64,000 nucleotides of DNA, from the NCBI GenBank assembly GCA_945957175.1, contig CAMFJL010000002.1, positions 62,001 through 126,000 of the forward strand, written 5' to 3'. The DNA comes from an uncultured Legionellales bacterium. GTDB taxonomy: Bacteria; Pseudomonadota; Gammaproteobacteria; UBA1113. The notes under the pieces were generated by a model. It was not told where the DNA came from, ran no database searches, and saw only the letters and a program-made list of their open reading frames with translations. Shown one piece after another: positions 36,502 through 46,761 of the stretch; within the stretch, counting starts at the first letter, position 1; the number at the start of each line of letters is the position of its first letter. The position numbers and the translations under genes were made by a program.

Positions 36502-37527
36502 GTGCATACATTACTCATCAAAATGTCATCGATGGGCGATATCATTCAAGCGCTGCCGGCGCTGACCGACGCAAAAGCCGCTATACCCGAACTGAAAGTA
36601 GATTGGGTGGCTGAGCGTGCGTTTATCGACATCCCAGCCCTACATCCTGCTGTGAATCAGGTGCTACCTATCCATTTAAGGGCTTGGCGTCAACAGTTAT
36701 GGGCATCTCTCAAAAAGCACGAGCCTCAAGCATTTATCAAACAATTGCGGGCCCAACACTACGATCATGTCGTTGACGCGCAAGGTTCACTTAAAAGTGC
36801 CATCATCTGTCGTCTTGCTAAAGGTACACGCGCTGGCTTTGCCAAAGCCGATGTACGCGAATGGGGCGCGCATCTTTGTTATCAACGCCACTTTGCTATT
36901 CCTTTACAGACACATGCGCTAACACGTACACGAGAACTCATGGCCCAAAGTCTTGGCTACCCGATGCCTCAAACTATGCCCAATTATGGTATTGATAGGG
37001 AAAAGTTGATAGGGCCAGATTTAGCGCTACCCAGCGAATACCTCATCGCCGTCACTAATGCCAGCTGGGAAAGCAAAATCTGGCCCGCTGCTTATTGGCA
37101 AACCTTGATAGCCCAATTAGCATCTCATTATCAAATGCCTATTATAATCCCTTGTGGTAACAGTCAAGAACAAGCCTTTGCCGAGCACGTGGCTGGGAAA
37201 CATGCCAGAGTATTGCCACGATTATCGTTAACTGAACTTGCTGCGATTATTGCTGGGGCAAAAGGTATGGTGACCGGTGATACAGGCCTTGCACATCTTG
37301 CTGCAGCACTCGATACGAAAACGATAGTACTCTATGGTTCTACTAACGCTAATCGCATTGGTACCGTTGGTGCATCACAGCAGCACCTCATTGCCACGGA
37401 GCCTGCGTGCGCGCCATGTCATAAACGGGTGTGTGTCTATACAGGACCAAGCCTTGAGAAGCCCGCCTGTTTGGCAAGCCTTACACCAGACAAAGTTTTC
37501 AACGCTTTTACCCAATGGCTTGTTTAA
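36502..37527 (+). CDS. waaC: Lipopolysaccharide heptosyltransferase I
   Basis: GT-9 glycosyltransferase adding the first heptose to Kdo2-lipid A. From the GTG at 36502 the 341-residue product begins MHTLLIKMSSMGDIIQALPAL, the family start, with GAGG 7 bases upstream; an in-frame ATG at 36424 would add 26 atypical residues. Other marks are EWGAHLCYQRHF, NASWESKIWPAAYW and the C-terminal MVTGDTGLAHLAAAL and VLYGSTNANRIG donor site. Its end overlaps the convergent MFS gene by 4 bases. Confidence 0.92.
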   Translation: MHTLLIKMSSMGDIIQALPALTDAKAAIPELKVDWVAERAFIDIPALHPAVNQVLPIHLRAWRQQLWASLKKHEPQAFIKQLRAQHYDHVVDAQGSLKSAIICRLAKGTRAGFAKADVREWGAHLCYQRHFAIPLQTHALTRTRELMAQSLGYPMPQTMPNYGIDREKLIGPDLALPSEYLIAVTNASWESKIWPAAYWQTLIAQLASHYQMPIIIPCGNSQEQAFAEHVAGKHARVLPRLSLTELAAIIAGAKGMVTGDTGLAHLAAALDTKTIVLYGSTNANRIGTVGASQQHLIATEPACAPCHKRVCVYTGPSLEKPACLASLTPDKVFNAFTQWLV

Positions 37528-38783
37528 GCGCTTTTAGCAGCCTGTGCCGCGCGTTTATGCAAGCCGACTTGGAATCGCCATACTAACAAAACGTAAACCA
37601 AATTTACCAGCAAAAAGAGTGCTGCTAAATGGGTATTGTTAGGGACGGTATAAAAACGCTTACTGAGATCAATGGCAATAGAAAACATCAGCATCGTGCA
37701 AATACTGATAACAGCCGAGACAGTACCTTTACCAGTTTGATTCGCAAACAAAGTTTGTCGGTATAACACACCGTTACCAATACCTACACCCAAACTATAA
37801 ATACTGGTGCCCACCACAATACCAAGAAAATAACCGTGCTGTATATAAACCCAGACAAAACCAACCAACATCCCTAATATCACGAAAACGGCACTTATCA
37901 TGACAATTTGATATAGCTCAAGCTTTTCAGTCAAATAGCGCAGCACTATGTTGCCAACAATCACGGCACCTACAACAGGAATTTGTAGCCATCCATACTG
38001 AATAGTCGTAAGTCCGGCATAGTCAATTAAAATAAGGGGGGAGAGCCCGATCCAAATAAGAAGCACAATAGCAATAAATGCCATAGAAGCAACACCTAAC
38101 ATGAATACTTTATCACGGCAAAGATAAGCATATTGGCTTAGTGTTTTGACAAAGGCTAAGGGTTGTGGATGTGTGACAGTACCATCGCGGCGCGTTACAC
38201 CAACTGTTTCTGGCATATATCGCCACAGCCCCACAAGACCTATCAATGCAATCCCTGCAATAATCCAAAAGATCCCCGGCCAACTCGCATAATGAATATA
38301 CCAAGCCCCTGCGACCGGACCAATCAATGGCGCAATCATTGCCACATTTGCCATCAGTGCAATCAATTGAATCGCTGCTTTTTCTGCAAAAATTTCTTGC
38401 AGCGCTGCATAACCAATGACAAAGACAAAGCAAAGACCCGCACCTTGCAAAAATCGACCTAAAATAAATTGATGCATGCTACTCGCAAATGTAATCGCGA
38501 TAGAACATAGCACAAACAATGCAGCGCCACTTAACATTAATGGACGACGCCCAAATCTATCGGACATCGGTCCCAAAATCAATTGCCAACATGCCCCACC
38601 CAAAATGAAAGCTGTCATTGCGGTAGGCACTTCTGTCGCAGAAACATGAAAACTTTGCGTCACTGCCAACATCGCTGGCATAATCATATCGTTAGAAATA
38701 TAAGTTGAAAATTCAAACAACACCAAAAATAGTGCAAAAAACAGCGCTTGACGTCGTGTTATGGGAATAAGTGGTTGATTCAT
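37524..38783 (-). CDS. MFS exporter, MdfA-like
   Basis: A 419-residue, about 12-helix transporter. It resembles the multidrug/alkali exporter MdfA more than Bcr in its first half: LGPMSDRFGRRPLMLSG, GRFLQGAGLCFVFVIGYAALQE and ALMANVAMIAPLIGPVAGAW. The conserved helix-1 acid is in FEFSTYISNDMIMPAM. Start ATG 38783 gives MNQPLIPITRRQ; an in-frame GTG three codons earlier is also possible. No strong ribosome site is seen. Substrate unknown. Confidence 0.82.
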   Translation of the reverse strand: MNQPLIPITRRQALFFALFLVLFEFSTYISNDMIMPAMLAVTQSFHVSATEVPTAMTAFILGGACWQLILGPMSDRFGRRPLMLSGAALFVLCSIAITFASSMHQFILGRFLQGAGLCFVFVIGYAALQEIFAEKAAIQLIALMANVAMIAPLIGPVAGAWYIHYASWPGIFWIIAGIALIGLVGLWRYMPETVGVTRRDGTVTHPQPLAFVKTLSQYAYLCRDKVFMLGVASMAFIAIVLLIWIGLSPLILIDYAGLTTIQYGWLQIPVVGAVIVGNIVLRYLTEKLELYQIVMISAVFVILGMLVGFVWVYIQHGYFLGIVVGTSIYSLGVGIGNGVLYRQTLFANQTGKGTVSAVISICTMLMFSIAIDLSKRFYTVPNNTHLAALFLLVNLVYVLLVWRFQVGLHKRAAQAAKSA

Positions 38784-38867
38784 GGTAGGCACACATTCAT
38801 ACTTAGAGAGAAACCCATTATACTACATTTAACAAAGAAGATGCGAGCGCATTTATTGTGAAGACGA

Positions 38868-40238
38868 CTATCCTGTCACAGGTGGCGCTTCTTTAAAGTA
38901 ATGATTAAGCCCTGCAGCAATAGCAACAGCCACAGCCTGTTCATAGGCTTTATTTTCTAAATGCTGCGCTTCTTGAGGATTTGAGATAAAACCAGTTTCC
39001 ACTAAAACGGAAGGAATATCGGGTGATTTTAATACCACAAATGGCGCTTGCTCTACTTTATCGCCATGATGCAATGCGCCTAATTGCCCTAAATTCTCTA
39101 AAATGGCTTGACCTAGCAATAAGCTTGAACTGATCGTCGCTGTTTGAGATAAATCAATGAGCACAGAACGCAGCATATCACCTTTACCATTTAAATCAAC
39201 GCCACCTAATTCCGAATAGTTTTCTTTAGCCGCAAGCCATCTTGCTGCTTCACTGCTCGCACCTTTCAGCGATAAAGCATAAACCGATGCACCATGAGAA
39301 TAAGGATTATCATAAGCATCCGCGTGGATTGCAATGAAAACATCAGCATGATCATCGCGGGCAACATCCAAACGCTCTCTTAAAGGTAAATAATAATCGC
39401 CATGTCGCGTCATCACAGGATGAATGCCCGGCTCTTTACTGAGTAATTGATAAAGCTGTTGTGAAATAGATAACACGACATCTTTCTCAAGCTCGCCATT
39501 GGGCCCTTTTGCACCAGGATCTTTACCGCCATGGCCAGGGTCAATCACCACCACCAAATCATGTTGAGGACTTTGCGAGGTCAGCATAAGCACAGGTTTA
39601 GGCGTCGACACCGTAGCTGTCTTGTTGGTAGGTGCGGGTGCAGGTATGGTAACAGGCTTAGTTGTATTCATCTGAGACGCTTGCGTTGCAAGATGTTGCT
39701 GCAATAAAGCGATGTGCGTCAATGAATAGCTCTGTGTATTTGTCGTATTTACCGCAGGCATCTCTTTAGCAGACGATGAGTTCGGAAGCTCAATCAAAAT
39801 GATATGCTCTAAACCACTGTCCATTTGTTCAACTTGTACTTTTGTTGGGGCAGCTAACTCAAGCACAAGCCGCAGAGTATCATCCTCTTGATGTCCGACA
39901 CGCATATGCGTCACTGATGTTTTTGACCAATCGATATTATCTGCTGGACCTTTCAACGATGCATGATGGATATCCATCACCATCCGCGAGGGATTATTTA
40001 AGGTAAAATATTGATAATTTGGCGTTTTATTAAAATCTAACTCCAGCTCAGTATCCTGCGCTGATGGATGATTTAATTGCATATGCGTAAGCAACACGTC
40101 ACTTGGGTCTGTGTCGGCCAGTGCGGGGGCTATGCCAGATACGATGACCAGTGCGACGCTAAGCCATAAGAGCAACCATCGACGCCCAATGGATCTTAAG
40201 TTGCGGCATGTCGTTGTTAGTGAGCCTTGATTAACCAT
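38868..40238 (-). CDS. N-acetylmuramoyl-L-alanine amidase (AmiB/AmiC type)
   Basis: Periplasmic septal peptidoglycan amidase. The 456-residue product has a signal region (basic start, then WLLLWLSVALVIV, ending near PALA), an N-terminal AMIN domain (about residues 45-155, with DFNKTPNYQYFTL and VVMDIHHA-like strands), a Pro/Thr linker and a C-terminal Amidase_3 domain. Zinc-site and catalytic marks are VIDPGHGGKDPGAKG, ELEKDVVLSI, IAIHADAY and VLVETGFISN. No LysM domain follows, as in AmiC and unlike AmiB. It overlaps tsaE by 22 bases, the usual tsaE-amidase operon. Confidence 0.92.
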   Translation of the reverse strand: MVNQGSLTTTCRNLRSIGRRWLLLWLSVALVIVSGIAPALADTDPSDVLLTHMQLNHPSAQDTELELDFNKTPNYQYFTLNNPSRMVMDIHHASLKGPADNIDWSKTSVTHMRVGHQEDDTLRLVLELAAPTKVQVEQMDSGLEHIILIELPNSSSAKEMPAVNTTNTQSYSLTHIALLQQHLATQASQMNTTKPVTIPAPAPTNKTATVSTPKPVLMLTSQSPQHDLVVVIDPGHGGKDPGAKGPNGELEKDVVLSISQQLYQLLSKEPGIHPVMTRHGDYYLPLRERLDVARDDHADVFIAIHADAYDNPYSHGASVYALSLKGASSEAARWLAAKENYSELGGVDLNGKGDMLRSVLIDLSQTATISSSLLLGQAILENLGQLGALHHGDKVEQAPFVVLKSPDIPSVLVETGFISNPQEAQHLENKAYEQAVAVAIAAGLNHYFKEAPPVTG

Positions 40239-40660
40239 CGTACTTCTCTTCCATGCGCCTGCATATCAATATAACAATTCACATCCGCCGCTGGCAAGCA
40301 CTGAAGTGCTCTTGATGGCCACTCAACAAAAATCAGGCTATGTTGGGTAAAATAATCACGAATACCAATAAACTCAAGCTCATCTGCCGAGGTTAAACGA
40401 TAAAGGTCTAAATGATAGACTTGCAAGGCACCTAAGTCATAGGGTTCAACAACCGTGAAGGTTGGGCTTTTTACATGGCCTTGCCAACCCAGCGCTCGCA
40501 AGATACCCCGCACTAAAGTCGTTTTACCAACACCCAATTCACCATGCAAACAGATGAGCTGCGGCGGCCGTAAATATGCCATCAGCTGCTCACCCAAGGC
40601 AAGCATGCTCGCTTCATCTGGAACAGTAAAGGTAAGTGACTGTGGCTTCATCATCGTCAT
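40217..40660 (-). CDS. tsaE: tRNA threonylcarbamoyladenosine ATPase TsaE
   Basis: Small P-loop ATPase assisting TsaD/TsaB. The 147-residue product has Walker A HGELGVGKTTLVRG, the SPTFTVVEPY segment and VYHLDLYRL, and IFVEWPSRAL near the end. It is upstream of the amidase and overlaps it. On the minus strand a TATAAT box at 40677-40682, on the edge of a family A element, may supply the promoter; the -35 is poor. Confidence 0.92.
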   Translation of the reverse strand: MTMMKPQSLTFTVPDEASMLALGEQLMAYLRPPQLICLHGELGVGKTTLVRGILRALGWQGHVKSPTFTVVEPYDLGALQVYHLDLYRLTSADELEFIGIRDYFTQHSLIFVEWPSRALQCLPAADVNCYIDMQAHGREVRWLIKAH

Positions 40661-40674
40661 GTCATTGAAATGTA

Positions 40675-40792
40675 GTATTATACGCGTCGTCTTTCAAAAT
40701 GCATACTTGTCCTCGCTACACGATGGTTCTATCACCCTTTATCCGGCCTTCGGCCATCGCAAGAGGAAACGGATATTTTTTGTACTACAGCG
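40675..40792 (+). repeat. Family A element, copy A7
   Basis: Plus-orientation copy between tsaE and trkH starting TATACGCGTCGTCTTTC, then AAAATGCATACTTGTC. Hairpin 1 is decayed (TCGCTACACGATGG); hairpin 2 is intact (CCGGCCTTCGGCC); hairpin 3 is decayed. It ends near ATTTTTTGTAC. Confidence 0.7.
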
Positions 40793-40841
40793 TACGAAAC
40801 CAAGTACATGGCATGTTGAGAGACATCAAGGGATATCTCAT

Positions 40842-42293
40842 TTACTTTCTCCAAAAGGCTCTCGTAAATAAAATAAATAAACTAAAAATTTCTAGCCGTC
40901 CAGCTAGCATGGTGATAATCATTGCCCATTTACCTATCATATGCAAACTTGATAAATCGTTATCATAACCACCCATGACCATCATACCCAGATTGGAAAA
41001 ACTACAGACAAATAAAGCAACGGTTGCTGAAAAATCAACGCCTGTTGCTGTTAGCACCACCGTGAAGGCTACAAATAATAAAATAAGTACAGCAATAAAT
41101 CCCCATACTCCCTGAAGTAACTCATCAGAGATGACACGGTGACCTAATTTTACACTGATGATGCCTTGTGGATGAAGTAACTTCTTAAATTCACGCATGC
41201 CTTGTTTTAACACTAAAAGCAGGCGCATGACTTTGATGCCTCCGGATGTCGATGCTGCACAACCACCAATTAAACCTATCAATAGTAGTAAGGTTGGAAT
41301 AAGAATAGGCCAATGTTGCACATCAACAGAGGTAAACCCCGTCGTTGTAATCACTGACATTAAATTAAAAAGTGCCTGACATAAAGCATCGAATGGACTA
41401 CCGTATAAATGATATAAGACTAAAACACCTGTCATAATGGCCAATGCCAATAATATAATCGTTAAAAATACTTGAAATTCTGTATCCTGCCAATATGTGC
41501 TTATTTTTCTATGCTTAAGTGCAGTAAAATGTAAACTAAAATTGACCCCACCTAAAAACATAAATATGCTACCTATGAGTAGAATAAGATGACTATGATA
41601 AAATGCAAAACTATTATCGTGGATAGAAAAGCCACCAGTTGAAATGGTACCAAAGCTTTCGCAAATAGCATCAAATAAACTCATCCCTGCTGCCCAATAG
41701 GCAAAAGTACACAACGCCGTTAATCCGGCATAAATAAACCATAAGGCTTTAGCCGTTTGTGTAAGTCTGGGCGTCAGTTTTGCATCTTTCGCAGGACCTG
41801 GCACTTCGGCACGATAAAGCTGCATGCCCCCAATACCTAACATAGGTAAAATAGCGACCGCAAGTACTACAATACCCATACCACCTAAGAATTGCAGCTG
41901 CTGGCGATAATAAAGAATCGATTGTGGCAAGCCCGCCAGTTTAGGGATCATCGAGGCACCCGTCGTTGTCAAACCCGAAACCGATTCAAATACAGCATTA
42001 GTAAAAGTCATATGAACATGAATAGATAAAATAAACGGGAGTGCTCCAAACAAACTTAATACGAGCCAGAATAGTACAACTATCAAAAAACCATCGCGTA
42101 TTTTTAATTCTTGCCGCTTCGTGGAGCATTGCCTTAGCAATAATCCCGTACATAGCGTAATAAGAAATGCCGATACAAATGCCATTTCAGCACCATCACG
42201 ATACCAAAATGCCACGATAATGGGCGGCAGCATACTTAGGCTAAATAGCATGAGTAAAGTACCTAACACTCGTAATATCGTTGGAACATGCAT
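40842..42293 (-). CDS. trkH: Trk potassium uptake system membrane subunit TrkH
   Basis: The 483-residue potassium channel-like subunit. Four selectivity-filter repeats are visible: SGLTTTGASM, FGTISTGGFSIHD, VITTTGFTSVD and SNLGMMVMGGYDN. About eleven membrane segments. It acts with the regulator TrkA encoded just upstream on the same strand (26 bases). It ends the kup-dapF-trkA-trkH run. Confidence 0.93.
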   Translation of the reverse strand: MHVPTILRVLGTLLMLFSLSMLPPIIVAFWYRDGAEMAFVSAFLITLCTGLLLRQCSTKRQELKIRDGFLIVVLFWLVLSLFGALPFILSIHVHMTFTNAVFESVSGLTTTGASMIPKLAGLPQSILYYRQQLQFLGGMGIVVLAVAILPMLGIGGMQLYRAEVPGPAKDAKLTPRLTQTAKALWFIYAGLTALCTFAYWAAGMSLFDAICESFGTISTGGFSIHDNSFAFYHSHLILLIGSIFMFLGGVNFSLHFTALKHRKISTYWQDTEFQVFLTIILLALAIMTGVLVLYHLYGSPFDALCQALFNLMSVITTTGFTSVDVQHWPILIPTLLLLIGLIGGCAASTSGGIKVMRLLLVLKQGMREFKKLLHPQGIISVKLGHRVISDELLQGVWGFIAVLILLFVAFTVVLTATGVDFSATVALFVCSFSNLGMMVMGGYDNDLSSLHMIGKWAMIITMLAGRLEIFSLFILFTRAFWRK

Positions 42294-42319
42294 GACTTAT
42301 GTTAACCTAAAGGTAAAAA

Positions 42320-43696
42320 CTAGATAAACGTGACATTCACTTGGAATAATCGCTCAACTTCATCGATATTTTGTTTATCAATTAAAAACAAAATGACATG
42401 ATCACCACTTTCAAAAACCGTACCCGCCTCGGGAATAATCACTTTCTGATCGCGAACAATCGCACCTACGACCATATCTTTAGATAGCTCAAGCTCTGCC
42501 AGCGTGCGACCCACAACATTAGACGTTTGAGCATCCCCATGAGCAACAACTTCAATGGCTTCTGCAGCGCCGCGTCTTAGCGAATGCACATGAACAATAT
42601 CGCCACGACGAATATGCGTTAAAATACTGCCAATGGTTGCTTGTTGTGGTGATATGGCCGTATCAATTTCACTACCTTCAATTAAATCAACATAGGCTGT
42701 CCGTGTAATTAAAGCCATGACATGGCGAGCACCTAAACGCTTTGCTTGCATCGATGACATAATGTTAACTTCATCATCGTTGGTCACCGCACAAAAAACA
42801 TCGGTATATTCGATATTCTCGCTAGTCAGTAGCTCTCTATCGGTCGCATCACCTAAAAGCACAACGGTGTTATCTAAACTACCCGCTAGCTGGTTGGTTG
42901 TTGTCACATTTCTATCAATCATTTTTACTTGATATTGTTTTTCTAGATTTTTTGCTAATCGATAGCCAATATTACCACCACCGGCTATCATGACACGGCG
43001 ATAGGGCCGATCGAGTCGACGTAATGAAGCCATCACATCTAACACATGCTGTGTCGGTGCAATGAAAAACACTTCATCTGTTAATTCAATAGTTAAATCA
43101 TCATTTAATACTTGTGGATGTTCATCGCGAAAAATAGCAACAATTCTTGCCTGATATTGCGGCATAAAATATTGTAAATGCCCCAGTGTTTTACCCACTA
43201 ACGGGCCATCCGCTTGTGGACGCAAGGCAACCAAGCGCAAACGACCATCTGCAAAGTCAAGTACTTGTAGTGCGCCTGGATATTCGATAAGACGCGTAAC
43301 AAAATCTGTGACTAATTGCTCTGGACTAATCAATACATCGACAGCAAAGCCTTGTTCTGTAAATAAACTCTCACGTTCAGCTTGGTACGCCTCAGCGCGA
43401 ATTCTAGCAATTTTGGTAGGTGTACGAAATAGTCGCTGTGCAACCTGACAAGCGACAAGATTGACTTCATCACTGCTGGTCACCGCAATAAGCATATCTG
43501 CATTTTCTGCGCCAGCCTGCTTGAGTGCTTGTGGATGCGCAGCAGAACCTACAACCGTACTAATATCTAAGCGATTTTGTAATTCACGCAATCTATCTGA
43601 TCGCGTATCAATGATGGTAATATCATTTTCTTCACGTACAAGGTTTTCAGCTAACGTGCCGCCCACTTGACCTGCACCTAAGATGATAATATTCAT
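42320..43696 (-). CDS. trkA: Trk potassium uptake regulator TrkA
   Basis: Cytosolic nucleotide-binding subunit gating TrkH. The 458-residue product is two tandem RCK units: IIILGAGQVGGTLAENL and VMIAGGGNIGYRLAKNL, each a Rossmann NAD(H)-binding domain followed by a TrkA-C domain. GGAAGGAT precedes the ATG, which overlaps the dapF stop (ATGA), so translation is coupled. Confidence 0.96.
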   Translation of the reverse strand: MNIIILGAGQVGGTLAENLVREENDITIIDTRSDRLRELQNRLDISTVVGSAAHPQALKQAGAENADMLIAVTSSDEVNLVACQVAQRLFRTPTKIARIRAEAYQAERESLFTEQGFAVDVLISPEQLVTDFVTRLIEYPGALQVLDFADGRLRLVALRPQADGPLVGKTLGHLQYFMPQYQARIVAIFRDEHPQVLNDDLTIELTDEVFFIAPTQHVLDVMASLRRLDRPYRRVMIAGGGNIGYRLAKNLEKQYQVKMIDRNVTTTNQLAGSLDNTVVLLGDATDRELLTSENIEYTDVFCAVTNDDEVNIMSSMQAKRLGARHVMALITRTAYVDLIEGSEIDTAISPQQATIGSILTHIRRGDIVHVHSLRRGAAEAIEVVAHGDAQTSNVVGRTLAELELSKDMVVGAIVRDQKVIIPEAGTVFESGDHVILFLIDKQNIDEVERLFQVNVTFI

Positions 43697-44595
43697 GGTA
43701 ATCCTTCCAGCTTAGCGCGGTAAAGCAATACCGCTTCGCCCGTTACATCGACCATCTGAGCAGCCTCGGCCCACGTGACCCAAACTTGCCCACCGGGCAT
43801 CGAAACGGATGCGTGATTATCACACCAGCCTTCAGAAATGGCAACTACAGCCGCCGCCGCTGCCGCACTACCGCAAGCACGCGTTAATCCAACGCCGCGT
43901 TCAAAGGTTTCAATTGACAATGACTGATTATCGTTGCATTGAAGCCAGGTGACATTCACCCCCTCAGGGAAAACAGCGCCAGTGCCTTGCCGTACGGCTT
44001 CATCATTCAAAGCTTGTCCTATATGGCTTAACATTTCGGTATCCCATGCATCAACAGGGATAATCCAATGAGGATTACCCACATTCACCAGCGCACCTTC
44101 ATAGGTCTTGCCACGATATTGCCATGCAAGCCAACTTTTGCGTGGCATAGACGCCCCCTCAGGATTGACAGGAATTGCCGTCACATCAAACTGAGGCGTA
44201 GCCAAAGCTGCGCGGTAATAACCAACATCGCCAAGCATATTGCGATGCGATAAACCAAGCGCATGCACCGGTGTAACAGTGATAAGCCCTTTATCTGTCT
44301 CTAGCACAACAGGCGCATCCTTCGCATGCCCCTCAAGATAAAGATAATGTGCAACACAACGTGCGCCATTGCCACACTGTGACACTTCACGACCATCTGC
44401 ATTATAAATACGGTATTTAACCGTCACACCTGGCGTTATGCTAGGTGCCAGACAAAGCAATTGATCAAAGCCTATGCCCGTATGCCTATCCGCTAAGGCC
44501 ATGATAGCCTTTGTAGATAGTGGCATTGCTTGCTGTCTTGTATCTAACAACATAAAATCATTACCAAGCGCATGCATTTTTACAAAGGATATCAT
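43693..44595 (-). CDS. dapF: Diaminopimelate epimerase
   Basis: Converts LL- to meso-diaminopimelate for lysine and peptidoglycan. The 300-residue product has the two catalytic cysteines in NADGREVSQCGNGARC (Cys74) and TRACGSAAAAA. It begins MISFVKMHALGNDFML. Placed between kup and trkA, it is coupled to trkA by an ATGA overlap, an unusual neighbour for lysine synthesis. GAGG precedes the ATG. Confidence 0.95.
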   Translation of the reverse strand: MISFVKMHALGNDFMLLDTRQQAMPLSTKAIMALADRHTGIGFDQLLCLAPSITPGVTVKYRIYNADGREVSQCGNGARCVAHYLYLEGHAKDAPVVLETDKGLITVTPVHALGLSHRNMLGDVGYYRAALATPQFDVTAIPVNPEGASMPRKSWLAWQYRGKTYEGALVNVGNPHWIIPVDAWDTEMLSHIGQALNDEAVRQGTGAVFPEGVNVTWLQCNDNQSLSIETFERGVGLTRACGSAAAAAAVVAISEGWCDNHASVSMPGGQVWVTWAEAAQMVDVTGEAVLLYRAKLEGLP

Positions 44596-44611
44596 GGTAT
44601 TAACCTCTTTT

Positions 44612-46486
44612 TTATATACGAAAGCGGACGCCTAATTCAACAACATGTTGCACTGGAATTCTGAAGTACTCTGTTGCGCCAGCTGAATTATGAGACAAAA
44701 ATACAAATAAATGCTCTCGCCATCCACTTAAATAACGGTTGGCACTTGGCACAGGTAGGCCCCGACTTAGGAAAAAAGATACCTCTGTCATATGAATCGG
44801 TATCCCCTGCTCATGCATTTTATCAATGATGGTATGCATACTTGGTACCTCGGTAAAACCATAAAAAGCAATGACTTGATAAATTTGCTGCCCAAGTGGA
44901 ACCACGCGAATGCGATTACGTGAATTATGTTTAGGTACATGCTCAACAATAATCGATAAAAATATCAATCGCTCGTGGATTGTTTTGGTATGTCGATAAT
45001 AAATATTCATTGCATTGGGGACCATTGCCGGTGTGCCTGACATAAATACTGCAGCACCAGGGACTCGTGGCACTTGCTTTGTTGCAATGTCTTCAACAAA
45101 CTCGGTAATATGCTGTCCATATTTTTGAAGCTCTGCAGAAAGCGCCGCCCGACCTTTACGCCAAGTATCGATAAGCAACCAAATAATGAGCGCAATAGAT
45201 AGTGGAAACCAACCGCCCTCAACAACTTTAACCATATTCACACCAAAAAATACCACATCAATAATCACAAAAGCACCGAAAATAAGTAATGTTTTTGTTT
45301 TTGACCATCGCCATCTTGATGAAGCTAAGATCATGGTAAGCAATGAAGTAATTAACATAATACCTGTCACAGCAATACCATAGGCCGATGCCAACCTATC
45401 TGCTGTATGAAACCATAGCACCGAAAAAACAGTTAAGACCAACATAGTCACACTCATAGTCGGTACGAAAACTTGGCCAAAGTGCTGTGATGAGGTATGT
45501 CTCACCCGCATTCTGGGAAAATAACCCAATTGAATTGCTTGCCAACTGACGGAGAAAACACCAGAGATAACTGCTTGGGAGGCGATGATGGTCGCTATGG
45601 TTGCCAAAACGACCATAGGATATAGCAACCACTGCGGCATCATCAAATAAAAAGGATTGCTAATAGCCTGAGGATTGCTTAATAACAGAGCGCCTTGTCC
45701 CATATAATTTAAAATAAGCGCTGGAAATACAACATAAAACCAAGCAAGTCGTATCGCCCCACGACTAAAATGGCCTAAATCTGCATACATAGCCTCAGCG
45801 CCCGTGATAGCAAGGACAACACCACCTAAGGCTAAAACTAATAAAGCGCCATGATGCATGATAAAAATAGCTGCATAGTAAGGGTTTATCGCAAGCAAAA
45901 TCTGTGGATGATGAACAATCTGATGAGCTCCTAAGACCGCGAGTGCACAGAACCACACTAAAATAACGGGGCCAAACCAACGCCCTAAAGAACCACTACC
46001 TCGTTTTTGTGACCAAAATAATACAATCAATAATCCAATAGCTGCGGGCACAATGTATACTTGCCAATGAGGGTGGGCAACCGCTACACCTTGTAAGGCA
46101 CCAAGCACAGAAATAGCAGGCGTGATCACACCATCACCATAAAACAAGGCAAGGCCAATCACGCCCAAGATCATCACTAATTTGATGTTAATATGCCCAC
46201 GCCTACGCTTGGTTTCCAAAATAAGTGATACTAATGCCAGGGTACCACCCTCACCTTTGTTATCTGCTCTTAGGATATAACTAACATATTTAATACTAAC
46301 GACTAAGGTCAGCGTCCAAAAAATAAGAGAAATGATGCCTAATACGTTAAGCGGATCTACTGCAATAACGCCGTCGCCAAAGCATTTTGAGACTGTATAA
46401 AGCGGACTGGTACCAATATCGCCATAAACAACGCCTATTGCAGCTAACGCAAGTCCTTTAAGGCTTTCTGACTTCCCTAGACGCAT
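44612..46486 (-). CDS. kup: Kup-family potassium transporter
   Basis: Low-affinity potassium/proton symporter of 624 residues: about twelve membrane helices and a cytosolic C-terminal domain. Family marks are IGVVYGDIGTSPLYT, NKGEGGTLALVSL, GDGVITPAISVLGA, GTVITGAEAMYADLGHF-like and the C-terminal VPRVPGAAVFMSG. It heads the minus-strand potassium cluster, with AAGGGGA just upstream of the ATG. Together with TrkAH it gives two independent uptake routes. Confidence 0.94.
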   Translation of the reverse strand: MRLGKSESLKGLALAAIGVVYGDIGTSPLYTVSKCFGDGVIAVDPLNVLGIISLIFWTLTLVVSIKYVSYILRADNKGEGGTLALVSLILETKRRRGHINIKLVMILGVIGLALFYGDGVITPAISVLGALQGVAVAHPHWQVYIVPAAIGLLIVLFWSQKRGSGSLGRWFGPVILVWFCALAVLGAHQIVHHPQILLAINPYYAAIFIMHHGALLVLALGGVVLAITGAEAMYADLGHFSRGAIRLAWFYVVFPALILNYMGQGALLLSNPQAISNPFYLMMPQWLLYPMVVLATIATIIASQAVISGVFSVSWQAIQLGYFPRMRVRHTSSQHFGQVFVPTMSVTMLVLTVFSVLWFHTADRLASAYGIAVTGIMLITSLLTMILASSRWRWSKTKTLLIFGAFVIIDVVFFGVNMVKVVEGGWFPLSIALIIWLLIDTWRKGRAALSAELQKYGQHITEFVEDIATKQVPRVPGAAVFMSGTPAMVPNAMNIYYRHTKTIHERLIFLSIIVEHVPKHNSRNRIRVVPLGQQIYQVIAFYGFTEVPSMHTIIDKMHEQGIPIHMTEVSFFLSRGLPVPSANRYLSGWREHLFVFLSHNSAGATEYFRIPVQHVVELGVRFRI

Positions 46487-46617
46487 ACATTCCCCTTAGA
46501 TTAAATGCCTGACGATGGATAATGGCATAAGACATAGCGTCGCTAGGATAGCTGAGTTTAATCGCTCGCGCTACACACATAGGTTCATAAAAAAAAAATT
46601 TTACAATTGAAAAATCA

Positions 46618-46646
46618 TTTGCATCTTCATGAAAGCATGTTACAAT
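46618..46646 (+). promoter_or_regulatory. Promoter of hfq
   Basis: TTTGCA (46618-46623), a 17-bp spacer, and TACAAT (46641-46646) preceded by TGt. Transcription would begin near 46653, leaving a leader of about 110 bases ahead of hfq. This accounts for the 275-base gap between kup and hfq. Confidence 0.5.
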
Positions 46647-46761
46647 AGCGTGTTGATATGGTGGGAGTGGATTTGACATCACTCTCGATATGGCTAAGGA
46701 GTATTTGCATGCATGAGACCTTGCAAAGGAATCCTAAAACAAAGTAAAGGAGAATGGAACT

